A stretch of 64,000 nucleotides of DNA. Origin: Pokkaliibacter sp046614695 (GTDB taxonomy: Bacteria; Pseudomonadota; Gammaproteobacteria; Pseudomonadales; Balneatricaceae). Positions within the stretch are counted from its first letter, which is position 1. Each line of letters starts with the position of its first letter. This document shows positions 52,796-61,432 of this stretch, in pieces. Position numbers and translations under genes: made by a program. The notes beneath the pieces are model-generated. The model did no database searches, had not been told where the DNA came from, and saw nothing but the letters and a program-made list of their open reading frames with translations. The stretch is taken from positions 1-64,000 of the forward strand of contig NZ_JBKKHQ010000008.1 of NCBI RefSeq assembly GCF_046614695.1. Direction: 5' to 3'.

Positions 52796-53146
52796 ATGGA
52801 TGGCAGAGATGATATTCAGTCCGTTCTCTCTCAAATGCGCTCAATGCAGGCGCAAGTTCAGCGTACGCAAATCATCCCGCCGGTTGACACTGTCACACCG
52901 ACTGACTCCGCTTCCCAGAATCTGCCTTCTTTCTCTGACATGCTGGCAGATGCTGTGAACTCTGTTGCCGCTCAGCAAAACAAAGCCAGTAGTATGTCTA
53001 CGGCTTACGAGAAAGGTGACCCCAGCGTCGATTTGCCCCAGGTAATGATCGAGCTTCAAAAAGCCAGTGTGTCTTTTGAAGCCATGAATCAGGTGCGTAA
53101 CAAACTGGTCGATGCCTACAAAGAAATCATGAGCCTGTCTGTGTGA
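52796..53146 (+). CDS. fliE: flagellar hook-basal body protein FliE
   Basis: A 116-residue FliE, the MS-ring/rod junction protein. The C-terminal half has the conserved FliE pattern: SFSDMLADAVNSV, then VDLPQVMIELQKASVSFEA and VRNKLVDAYKEIMSLSV. A strong AAGGAGG ribosome site precedes the ATG. It begins the fliE-J operon. The 156-base gap before it should hold its promoter, but no good sigma-54 or sigma-28 site could be read there. Confidence 0.95.
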   Translation: MDGRDDIQSVLSQMRSMQAQVQRTQIIPPVDTVTPTDSASQNLPSFSDMLADAVNSVAAQQNKASSMSTAYEKGDPSVDLPQVMIELQKASVSFEAMNQVRNKLVDAYKEIMSLSV

Positions 53147-53205
53147 TGCCGCGGTGATGACTGCGATGAACTTCAGGCAAGCAACTGCTAACAGGCTGAC
53201 GTGAT

Positions 53206-54882
53206 ATGGCAAGAGCTGGTGCAGACAATGCGTCCACACCTGCCCAGGGAGGGCTGTTTGGATCCCTGATGCTTGGCTTCGGTCAGCTCAGTATTATTCG
53301 TCAGGTCGGCCTGATGGTCGGCCTGGCTGCCAGTGTAGCCATTGGTTTTGCTGTGGTTTTGTGGTCACAGGAGCCAAGCTACCGTCCCTTGCTGGGGAGT
53401 CTTGAAAATCTGGACTCCGACCAGATCATGCAGGTTCTGCAAACCAATCAAATTCCCTACAAGATAGACACTAATAGCGGTGCACTTCTGGTGCCTGCCG
53501 ATCAGGTAAATCAGGCTCGGATCAAGCTGGCCGGAGATGGCCTGATAGGCGATAAAACCGTCGGTTTCGAGCTGCTGGATCAGGACACGCCGCTTGGTAG
53601 TAGCCAGTTTATGGAGACTACGCGCTACAGGCGAGGCCTGGAAGGCGAGCTGGCGCGAACAATTTCCAGTCTGTTAAGTGTCAAGTCAGCCCGGGTTCAT
53701 CTGGCGCTTCCCAAAGAATCTGTTTTTGTACGTGACTCCCGCAAACCGCGGGCTTCTGTATTTGTGGAGCTTTATGCCGGGCGTACGCTGGAGAAAGATC
53801 AGGTAACGTCAATACTGAATCTTGTGGCTTCCAGCGTGGCTGGCCTGGATCCGAAAGATGTCACCGTGGTGGATCAGAAAGGTCATCTCTTGTCTGAAGA
53901 ACCCGTTGATACTGATGCGGGCATGGCGTCTGAACAGTTCGAGTACACCCGAAAGATAGAGCAGACTCTCGCGCGCAGGGTCGGTCGTATTCTGGAACCG
54001 GTGGTGGGCGCGGATCGCTACAAAGCTGAAGTCTCCGCTGATATCGACTTTACAGCCGTTGAGCAGACTGATGAGCAATACAACCCGGATCTGCCTTCCC
54101 TGAGAAGTGAGCAGACGTTGGATGAAGAAAAATCCTCCAACGGGGCCTCAGGCATACCTGGAGCGCTGTCGAATCAGCCTCCGGCAGAAACCTCGGTGCC
54201 GGAAGTGGCGAATGGTAATGCTTCAGGAGGTGGGTCAGGTACGCCTATCACGTCCCGAAAACAGTCCACCCGTAACTATGAACTGGACCGTACCATTAGC
54301 TATACCAAACATCAGGTAGGTCGGGTGCGCCGTCTTTCCGTCGCCGTGGTGGTGGATGATCTTGTTTCCGTGAATCCCCAGACGGGCGAGACCCAGCGAA
54401 CGCCCTGGACTGAGAATGAGCTGCAACGTCTGACGATTCTTGTCAGAGATGCCGTGGGCTATTCCGCCGAGCGTGGAGATAGCGTCAACGTGATCAATTC
54501 GCCCTTTGTTCAGGGTGATAATCTCTTTGAAACGGAAGATATTCCCTTCTGGCAGACTCAGTGGTTCTGGGATTTGCTTCGTCAGGGCGGTTCAGTGCTC
54601 TTTATCCTGTTGCTGGTGCTGTTTGTTCTGCGTCCTATTTTGCGTAATCTCTCTACGGCAGGTCAGGCGCAATCCCAGGCCAGCGAAGAGGAGTTGCGTG
54701 CTCTGGAAGGCTTGGATGATGACCTTTCTGATGAGGCGATTACTCTGGCCAGCGTGGATGAAAGCCTTTTGCCTGGCCCCAACGAAAGCTTTGAGAAACA
54801 GCTTAATGCCATCCGTGGCCTGATAGCAGATGATCCGGGTCGTGTTGCGCAGGTAGTGAAAGGATGGATAAGCGATGACTGA
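53206..54882 (+). CDS. fliF: flagellar M-ring protein FliF
   Basis: A 558-residue MS-ring protein. A membrane helix lies near residues 27-48. The ring-building motifs follow (EPSYRPLLGSLENLDSDQI, IDTNSGALLVPADQV). A disordered Ser/Gly-rich segment is near 300-350. The second membrane helix (VLFILLLVLFVLRPIL) is near 460-478, and the acidic FliG-binding tail is at the C-terminus. It overlaps fliG by eight bases. Confidence 0.96.
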   Translation: MARAGADNASTPAQGGLFGSLMLGFGQLSIIRQVGLMVGLAASVAIGFAVVLWSQEPSYRPLLGSLENLDSDQIMQVLQTNQIPYKIDTNSGALLVPADQVNQARIKLAGDGLIGDKTVGFELLDQDTPLGSSQFMETTRYRRGLEGELARTISSLLSVKSARVHLALPKESVFVRDSRKPRASVFVELYAGRTLEKDQVTSILNLVASSVAGLDPKDVTVVDQKGHLLSEEPVDTDAGMASEQFEYTRKIEQTLARRVGRILEPVVGADRYKAEVSADIDFTAVEQTDEQYNPDLPSLRSEQTLDEEKSSNGASGIPGALSNQPPAETSVPEVANGNASGGGSGTPITSRKQSTRNYELDRTISYTKHQVGRVRRLSVAVVVDDLVSVNPQTGETQRTPWTENELQRLTILVRDAVGYSAERGDSVNVINSPFVQGDNLFETEDIPFWQTQWFWDLLRQGGSVLFILLLVLFVLRPILRNLSTAGQAQSQASEEELRALEGLDDDLSDEAITLASVDESLLPGPNESFEKQLNAIRGLIADDPGRVAQVVKGWISDD

Positions 54883-55879
54883 TAAGGCCAAGCTTTCTCA
54901 GCTCGAGAAAACCGCTGTTCTGCTTATGACGCTGGGTGAAAGTGATGCGGCTGAAATCCTTAAGCACATGGGGCCCAAGGAGGTTCAGAAGATCGGTGCG
55001 GCCATGGCGCAGTTGCGCTCTGTGCAGCAGGATCAGGTAGAGGCCGTTATTGCAGAGTTCCTTGGTCAGGTCGGTAACCAGACCAGTCTGGGTATTGGTT
55101 CTGATAGCTACATTCGTAACATGCTTAAGACCGCTCTGGGTGAAGAGAAGGCCAGTGGTCTGATCGATCGCATTCTATTGGGTGGTAATACCAAAGGTCT
55201 GGATACACTCAAATGGATGGAAGGGCGACAGGTGGCGGATGTGATTCGCTACGAGCACCCGCAGATTCAGGCAATTGTCGTGTCTTATCTGGACTCGGAT
55301 CAGGCCGCAGAAATGTTGTCTTATTTTGATGAGAAGGTGCGGCTGGATATTCTTCTGCGCGTAGCCTCTCTGGATACTGTTCAGCCCGCGGCTTTGCAGG
55401 AGCTAAACGATATTCTTGAGCGTCAGTTCTCGGGCAGTTCTTCTTCCCAGACCACGAATATGGGCGGTGTGAAAGTCGCAGCCAATATCATGAACTTCCT
55501 CGATAGTAATATTGAGGCAGCATTGATGGATTCTCTTAAAGAAGTGGATGAAGACCTTGCTGAGCAGATCTCTGATCTGATGTTTGTCTTCGATAATCTC
55601 AGTGATGTGGATGACAAGGGAATTCAGGCCCTGCTGCGTGAAATTGAGCAGGATACGCTGATTGTGGCGCTCAAGGGCGCCGATGTGGGTCTTCAGGACA
55701 AGTTCTTCAACAACATGTCCAAACGTGCTGCTGAGATGATGCGTGACGATCTTGAGGCCCGTGGCCCGGTCCGTGTCAGTGATGTTGAAGGGGCGCAAAA
55801 AGAAATTCTGGGTATTGCACGTCGATTGGCTGACGAAGGTCAGATCTCCCTTGGAGGCGGTGGCGATCAGATGATCTGA
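54875..55879 (+). CDS. fliG: flagellar motor switch protein FliG
   Basis: A 334-residue FliG, the rotor protein that contacts the stator. The N-terminal domain binds FliF. The EHPQ motif is near residue 126. The C-terminal torque domain has the charged helix (DKFFNNMSKRAAEMMRDDLE). Length and order fliF-fliG-fliH are canonical. Confidence 0.96.
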   Translation: MTDKAKLSQLEKTAVLLMTLGESDAAEILKHMGPKEVQKIGAAMAQLRSVQQDQVEAVIAEFLGQVGNQTSLGIGSDSYIRNMLKTALGEEKASGLIDRILLGGNTKGLDTLKWMEGRQVADVIRYEHPQIQAIVVSYLDSDQAAEMLSYFDEKVRLDILLRVASLDTVQPAALQELNDILERQFSGSSSSQTTNMGGVKVAANIMNFLDSNIEAALMDSLKEVDEDLAEQISDLMFVFDNLSDVDDKGIQALLREIEQDTLIVALKGADVGLQDKFFNNMSKRAAEMMRDDLEARGPVRVSDVEGAQKEILGIARRLADEGQISLGGGGDQMI

Positions 55880-55967
55880 TCGCTGTGCGCTATTCTCCTC
55901 TCTTATTCCCATCCGGTATGCGTTATTCTGGAATGCCTACCCGTTTTTGCAGCAATAGGTTTTTTAC

Positions 55968-56855
55968 GTGAGCAAATCAGACAAAGTGCCGCATCGCATT
56001 CCCGCGGGCTCTGCCGAATCCTATAACCGTTGGCAGTTGCCTGATGTGGGTGAGTCTGATTTCAGCAATGAAGAACCTGTCTATGGCTTGAATATTCGTC
56101 GCAAGCCGCCTGAGCCGGAAGTGATCGAATCCCTTGAAGAAGAGGAAGAGCCCGAGGTTCCGCTCATTACTCTGGAGCAGCTCGAGGCTATTCGTCAGGA
56201 TGCCCATGATGAAGGCTATGCAGAAGGTAAAGAGACCGGATACCAAGAAGGTTTTTCTCAGGGAGAGCAGGCAGGCTTCGCAAGTGGTCAGGAAAAGGGA
56301 CATAAAGAAGCCTTTGAAGCTGAGCAACAAAGAATCATCAATGCTGAAGCTTGGCTCAAAGCCTTGGGGCAGCAGTTTATGGAGCCTATTCAGAAGCAGG
56401 ACGAGGCGCTGATTAGCAGCTTGGCTACGGTTGTAAAAAGGATGGCCGAAGCGGTCATCCAGCGAGAGTTGGCAACGTCGGACAAGGCTGTAAGAACGCT
56501 TGCCGAGCAGGTGATTAATGAGCTGCCTGATCCAGCCGTTGAGGCGCGGGTGCAGATTCATCCTGATGATCGGGAGCCGCTTCAGAAAGTGCTTACTGAG
56601 CAAGGCCTAAGCTGGCATCTTGAAGATAACCCAGAGCTGCAACAGGGAGGCTTCTTCCTGCGTACGCCCTACAGCTTCGTTGATGCTACGCTAGGTCCGC
56701 GTATGAATGCGGTATTTGAGCGTTTCTCGCAGCAGCATGAGCTTTCCGCCAGTCGTCTGAGTACTGAATCCATTGAGCCGACAAAAGGCGCTTCTGAGGA
56801 AGTGTCAGATGAAGGTCAGTCGCTACCCTCCGAAGGCAACGGAGAAGGCGCGTGA
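55968..56855 (+). CDS. fliH: flagellar assembly protein FliH
   Basis: A 295-residue regulator of the FliI ATPase. It has an acidic N-terminus, then a run of G-x-x-x-G-type repeats between about residues 82 and 115 (EGYAEGKETGYQEGFSQGEQ), characteristic of FliH, and a C-terminal V-ATPase-E-like domain. The start is GTG with AGG upstream. The C-terminal 40 residues beyond the conserved domain are Ser/Glu-rich. It overlaps fliI by four bases. Confidence 0.93.
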   Translation: MSKSDKVPHRIPAGSAESYNRWQLPDVGESDFSNEEPVYGLNIRRKPPEPEVIESLEEEEEPEVPLITLEQLEAIRQDAHDEGYAEGKETGYQEGFSQGEQAGFASGQEKGHKEAFEAEQQRIINAEAWLKALGQQFMEPIQKQDEALISSLATVVKRMAEAVIQRELATSDKAVRTLAEQVINELPDPAVEARVQIHPDDREPLQKVLTEQGLSWHLEDNPELQQGGFFLRTPYSFVDATLGPRMNAVFERFSQQHELSASRLSTESIEPTKGASEEVSDEGQSLPSEGNGEGA

Positions 56856-58186
56856 GTCATTCTCAGGTGATGAGCTGGCTGGCTGACCAGACGGCCTTAC
56901 CCATGCCTCAGCCGCGTCCGCGCGCAGCCGGCAAGATAACCCGAGTGGTGGGCCTGACTCTTGAGGCGACTGGCTGCAAGGTCGCTTTGGGGGAGTTTTG
57001 TCAGGTGACGGTGCGTCCCGGATATTCGGTGGAAGCAGAGGTCGTCGGCTTTCACGGAGAGCGCGTTTTTTTGATGCCTGTCGATTCCGTTGAAGGCTTG
57101 CTTCCCGGAGCGCAGGTTGTTCCGACCGGCTCGACCAGTCTGGTTCCTGTGGGAATGGGGTTGCTGGGCCGGGTGCTAAATGGTGTGGGCAAACCGCTGG
57201 ATAGCCTTGGGCCTCTGGATGCGGAAGCCTATGTTGACTTGCAGGGGGAGACGATTAACCCTTTGGGTCGACAGCCTATTCGTGAGCCGATGGATGTCGG
57301 GATTCGAGCCATCAACGCTCTGCTGACGGTTGGTCGTGGGCAGCGTCTTGGTCTTTTTGCAGGTAGTGGCGTCGGTAAGAGTGTCCTGCTCGGGATGATG
57401 ACACGCTTTACCACGGCCCATGTGGTTGTCGTGGGCCTCATTGGTGAGCGTGGTCGTGAGGTTAAGGAGTTTATTGAGGACGTACTTGGCGAGGAGGGGC
57501 TTCGGCGAGCCGTTGTCGTGGCTTCTCCTGCGGATGATTCTCCCTTAATGCGCCTTAGAGCCTCGCAGTTGTGCACGCGCATTGCCGAGTATTTTCGAGC
57601 CCAGGGTCATGATGTGCTTTTGCTGGTCGATTCCCTGACGCGCTATGCTCAGGCGCAGCGTGAGATTGCTCTTGCGGTTGGAGAACCACCGGCAAGTAAA
57701 GGTTATCCGCCCTCGGTGTTTGCAAAGCTTCCCAAGCTAGTTGAGCGGGCAGGTAATGGTGAAAAAGGCGGAGGCTCCATTACGGCTTTTTATACCGTGC
57801 TAACCGAAGGAGATGATCAGCAGGACCCGATTGCTGACTCTGCACGAGCTATTCTAGACGGTCACGTTGTTCTTTCGCGGCGGTTGGCAGAAGAAGGACA
57901 TTATCCCGCGATAGATATCGAAGCTTCTATTAGTCGAGCCATGCCGCAGGTCGTATCACCTGATTTTTTAAAGCAGGCGCAAAAAGTAAAGCAGTTATAT
58001 TCACGTTATCAGCAAGTGCGAGACCTTATCAGTGTGGGGGCCTATGTGCGCGGTAGTGACCCTGAGACCGATCAGGCCATACATTTGATGCCTGCCATCA
58101 GGGTTTTTCTGCAGCAAGGCTTGCATGAGCCTGTTCCTCTGGCGGTAGCTCATGATCTGGTGGGTAAGTTACTCTCCATCAAGTGA
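56852..58186 (+). CDS. fliI: flagellum-specific ATPase FliI
   Basis: A 444-residue hexameric ATPase of the flagellar export apparatus. It has Walker A GSGVGKS at 171-177, LIGERGREVKEF, a Walker B region LLLVDSLTRYAQAQRE and the GGSITAFYTVL segment. The start is GTG overlapping the fliH stop. Confidence 0.97.
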   Translation: MSHSQVMSWLADQTALPMPQPRPRAAGKITRVVGLTLEATGCKVALGEFCQVTVRPGYSVEAEVVGFHGERVFLMPVDSVEGLLPGAQVVPTGSTSLVPVGMGLLGRVLNGVGKPLDSLGPLDAEAYVDLQGETINPLGRQPIREPMDVGIRAINALLTVGRGQRLGLFAGSGVGKSVLLGMMTRFTTAHVVVVGLIGERGREVKEFIEDVLGEEGLRRAVVVASPADDSPLMRLRASQLCTRIAEYFRAQGHDVLLLVDSLTRYAQAQREIALAVGEPPASKGYPPSVFAKLPKLVERAGNGEKGGGSITAFYTVLTEGDDQQDPIADSARAILDGHVVLSRRLAEEGHYPAIDIEASISRAMPQVVSPDFLKQAQKVKQLYSRYQQVRDLISVGAYVRGSDPETDQAIHLMPAIRVFLQQGLHEPVPLAVAHDLVGKLLSIK

Positions 58187-58213
58187 CACGGATTTATTAA
58201 TAAGGTTTAGGCT

Positions 58214-58660
58214 ATGGCGCGGCGTTCTCAGCGATTGGCACTGGTAAAAACACTCGCTGAGAGAGATGAGCAGAAAGCTTCTCAGGCTCTCGGAGCAGCT
58301 CGTCAGCGCGAGCAGCAAGCAAAGCAGCAGATTGCTCAGCTGGAGGCTTATCAGGAGGAGTACATCACGACGCTTCATGCCAAAGGTGAGGCGGGTATTT
58401 CTGCTCGAGACTGGATGTCGCAGCAACAGTTTATGGGTCGCCTTGAAGGCGCGCTGGAGCAGCAAGTCCAAATTCTGCGACAGGTAGGTCAGGATATTGA
58501 TAAGAAAATGAAACAGTGGCAACAGGCGCGAGCGAGAGTAAAAGCAATCGAGGCCTGGATTGTTCGGGTTGAGGCGCAGGAACAGCTTGAATTGTCACGT
58601 AAGGAACAAAAGGCACTGGATGAACTGGTGTCTTTCTATCGGCGCTCGCAGGATAATTAA
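58214..58660 (+). CDS. fliJ: flagellar export protein FliJ
   Basis: A 148-residue, highly charged coiled-coil protein, the central stalk of the FliI ATPase. Its pattern (LVKTLAERDEQKASQAL, LEAYQEEY, ARVKAIEAWIVRVE) and position after fliI identify it. Confidence 0.92.
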   Translation: MARRSQRLALVKTLAERDEQKASQALGAARQREQQAKQQIAQLEAYQEEYITTLHAKGEAGISARDWMSQQQFMGRLEGALEQQVQILRQVGQDIDKKMKQWQQARARVKAIEAWIVRVEAQEQLELSRKEQKALDELVSFYRRSQDN

Positions 58661-58806
58661 ATTACCGGTCGCGTCGCGATAGCTCTGGAAAATGTCCTTG
58701 TCAGAGCCTTACATAGTGTCTATACCTTAGACATTAAGTGTTCGCAGGCGAAAGGCTGTTTTTGTTAAGGTCGGAATCCTAGGCGATCATCCAAACATGC
58801 TGCGTA

Positions 58807-58833
58807 AAAGGGAAGTTAACGCCACGCCGTTAA
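58807..58833 (+). promoter_or_regulatory. weak sigma-28-like promoter candidate before hsbA
   Basis: GCCGTTAA matches the FliA -10 octamer in 7 of 8 positions, but the -35 at standard spacing is AAAG; a TAAA exists two bases too far upstream. It would transcribe the hsbA-hsbR-hptB-like genes. Confidence 0.3.
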
Positions 58834-58907
58834 GTTAGTATTCCCGTATGTTTTACCTAGATGATCCAGGTTTAAAGAAAGCTTTATAGGAAGTGATGAG
58901 GTGAATA

Positions 58908-59216
58908 ATGGCAATCTGGTCCCAGCTTTCTGATGATGGCAAAGAGTTGACCATTAGTATTCAGGGCCGTTTTGATTTTAGTGCCCACCAGGATTTTCGT
59001 GAAGCCTACGAACAGGTTGGGGAGGGGCAGGTCGAGCAGTTCGTGATTGATATGCGTGAGACTTCCTATTTGGATAGCTCTGCGTTAGGAATGTTGTTGC
59101 TGTTGCGTGATCATGCAGGTGGCGATGGATCCAGTATTCATATCGTTAACTGTAATACCGACGTAAAGAAGATCTTGATCATCTCCAATTTCGGTCAGCT
59201 GTTCCATATCGAATAA
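58908..59216 (+). CDS. hsbA: STAS anti-anti-sigma factor, HsbA-like
   Basis: A 102-residue STAS-domain protein with the phosphorylatable serine motif YLDSSALGML (Ser57/58). GAGGTG precedes the ATG. It is followed by a response regulator with phosphatase and kinase domains and by an Hpt protein. This set corresponds to HsbA-HsbR-HptB of Pseudomonas aeruginosa, where phospho-dependent HsbA partner switching with FlgM links motility and biofilm. The name is given by that synteny. Confidence 0.82.
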   Translation: MAIWSQLSDDGKELTISIQGRFDFSAHQDFREAYEQVGEGQVEQFVIDMRETSYLDSSALGMLLLLRDHAGGDGSSIHIVNCNTDVKKILIISNFGQLFHIE

Positions 59217-59228
59217 AATGGACTGCAT

Positions 59229-60971
59229 GTGAACTCAGAAAGTCTTATTCCAGGGCCTGAAGATTCGGATGCCGAAGTACCGCTAAGAATTCTTGTAGCG
59301 GATGACAATACCAGTGATCGGATGATCCTCAGGGCTATTGTTCGTAAGCAAGGTTACGAAGTACTCACTGCTGAGAATGGTCGTCAGGCGGTGGATGTCT
59401 TTGCTGAACATAGGCCGCATATTGTATTGATGGACGCCTTGATGCCCGAGATGGATGGCTTCGAGGCGACGCGTCTTATTAAAGAAATGGCAGGTGAAGA
59501 ACTTGTACCTGTCATTTTTTTAACCTCTCTTAAAGATACTCATTCGTTGGTGGATTGTCTGGAAGCCGGCGGCGATGATTTTCTGTCCAAACCTTACAAT
59601 CCGACGATTTTGCAAGCCAAAATCAACGCCTTCAATCGTATGCGGCGTATGCATCATGTGCTGCAAAGGCAACGTGACGAGATCTCGCTGCATAACAAGC
59701 GGCTAATTCATGAGCAAAGTGTCGCCAAGCGTGTCTTTGACAATGTGGCGCACTCGGGTTGTCTCGACGCAGCCAACATCAAGCATTTGTTGTCTCCACT
59801 CGCTGTCTTCAACGGTGATGTGCTACTTGCCTCCAGAACCCCTTCAGGCAATATTTTTATACTGCTGGGGGACTTCACTGGGCACGGCTTGCCAGCAGCG
59901 ATCGGTGCAATGCCGCTGGCTGAGATCTTCTACTCGATGGCATCCAAAGGGTATGCCATGGTGGATGTGCTTCGTGAGGTGAATCAGCGGCTCAAGAAAA
60001 TTCTTCCAACCGGCTTTTTCTGTTGTGCCGGTACGCTAGATATCAATTTTCATAAGAAAACTGTCGAAGTCTGGAATGGAGGTTTGCCTGATGGTCTTAT
60101 CTTCCATCAGTCGAGCAAGTCTTTAACGCAGCTGAAGTCTCGCCATCTGCCATTGGGCATTATGGGGAATGATCGTTTTAGCGATAAGACAGAAATTTAT
60201 ACCTTGGAAGAAGGTGACCGGATTTACCTTTACTCTGACGGTATTCTGGAGGCCAGTAATTCACAGGATCAGATGTTTGGTGAGGAGCGTCTGGCGAGTG
60301 TTTTCTACGATAACCAGACTCCGGATCAGTTATTCGATGAGATCGGGCAGGCCGTTAATGCTTTTGCCGGGTTAACAGGCGTTCAGGACGATCTGACGCT
60401 GGTCGAAGTACGGATGTGCGATCCAGAAGAACTGGTAGAGCTGGCTGAGCCCTTTGCCAGCAGCCGTAAATATGGCCCTAGCGACTGGTCTTTCTCATAC
60501 GAGCTGTACCCCAATACGCTTAAAACCTATAACCCACTTCCCCTGTTGCTTCAGGTGATCATGGAAATGCCGGCACTGCGGCGTTTTAGTGGACAAATCT
60601 ATACCTTGTTGTCAGAACTGTTTGCCAACTCGTTGGAGCATGGCCTTCTGTCACTGAGTTCCGAGGCCAAGTCAGATATTTCAGGTTTTGCCGCCTTCTA
60701 TGCAGAGCGAGAAAAGCGACTGGCAAATCTGGATGAAGGCTATATTCAATTCCATTTTTCCCACCGACTATCACCTCAGGGGGGGGTATTAACTCTGGCT
60801 GTCAGGGATAGTGGAGCGGGGTTTGATGTGTCACGAATCCGGCGAGAGTTTTCTTCACAAGGCTATTCAGGCAGAGGGTTAGCGCTCATGCACTCCTTGT
60901 GTGATGATGTACGCTTCAATGAATCCGGTAACAGCGTTGAGATGGATTTCCGGTGGTATTTCGAAACCTGA
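59229..60971 (+). CDS. hsbR: response regulator with PP2C phosphatase and HATPase domains, HsbR-like
   Basis: A 580-residue three-domain protein. The receiver (about 18-135) has phospho-acceptor Asp69 in VLMDALMPEMDG. A SpoIIE/PP2C phosphatase (about 190-400) contains LLGDFTGHGLPAAIG and the terminal GVQDDLTLVEV. A GHKL serine-kinase-like ATPase (about 430-575) has ELFANSLEHGLL and VRDSGAGFDVS. The start is GTG. In the Hsb system this protein sets the phosphorylation state of HsbA, itself controlled by the Hpt protein encoded next. Confidence 0.88.
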   Translation: MNSESLIPGPEDSDAEVPLRILVADDNTSDRMILRAIVRKQGYEVLTAENGRQAVDVFAEHRPHIVLMDALMPEMDGFEATRLIKEMAGEELVPVIFLTSLKDTHSLVDCLEAGGDDFLSKPYNPTILQAKINAFNRMRRMHHVLQRQRDEISLHNKRLIHEQSVAKRVFDNVAHSGCLDAANIKHLLSPLAVFNGDVLLASRTPSGNIFILLGDFTGHGLPAAIGAMPLAEIFYSMASKGYAMVDVLREVNQRLKKILPTGFFCCAGTLDINFHKKTVEVWNGGLPDGLIFHQSSKSLTQLKSRHLPLGIMGNDRFSDKTEIYTLEEGDRIYLYSDGILEASNSQDQMFGEERLASVFYDNQTPDQLFDEIGQAVNAFAGLTGVQDDLTLVEVRMCDPEELVELAEPFASSRKYGPSDWSFSYELYPNTLKTYNPLPLLLQVIMEMPALRRFSGQIYTLLSELFANSLEHGLLSLSSEAKSDISGFAAFYAEREKRLANLDEGYIQFHFSHRLSPQGGVLTLAVRDSGAGFDVSRIRREFSSQGYSGRGLALMHSLCDDVRFNESGNSVEMDFRWYFET

Positions 60972-61011
60972 GTCGTAGAAAGGTCGGCTTTGGTCGAAGA
61001 GGATGTAGGTT

Positions 61012-61350
61012 ATGAGCCTTGATTTGGTGTTGCTGGCAGAGTTGCAAGACGTGATGGAAGAGGAGTTTGCCAGCCTTCTTGTTACGTACATAGATGACTC
61101 AACACAGCGATTGTCACGCCTCAAAGGTGCTCTGCAAGCGGAAGATGCAGAGGATGCACGTCAGTTTGCTCATAGTGTCAAAGGGAGCAGCAGTAATATC
61201 GGAGCCTTGCAGCTTGCCGAGCATCTGAAGGAAATGGAATACAATGCTGGCAGCAAAGACTGGCCTGCGCTTAATGATCTCTTTGCGCAAGTCGTAGCTG
61301 AACATCAGGCGGTGTGCCAAGAGCTAAGAGCGCGCTATTTGGTCGGTTAA
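61012..61350 (+). CDS. hptB: Hpt-domain phosphotransfer protein, HptB-like
   Basis: A 112-residue histidine phosphotransfer protein with His54 in FAHSVKGSSSNIGA, the standard Hpt signature. It follows the HsbR-like gene by 40 bases. It probably relays phosphate from hybrid sensor kinases to the HsbR-like receiver. Confidence 0.87.
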   Translation: MSLDLVLLAELQDVMEEEFASLLVTYIDDSTQRLSRLKGALQAEDAEDARQFAHSVKGSSSNIGALQLAEHLKEMEYNAGSKDWPALNDLFAQVVAEHQAVCQELRARYLVG

Positions 61351-61432
61351 ACTGTCCTCATTCGGTGGTTTATTGCTGAAGTTGGCCTACACTTTGCTCT
61401 AATCCTTGCATTGGTTAGGTGAGGTTGTAGCT

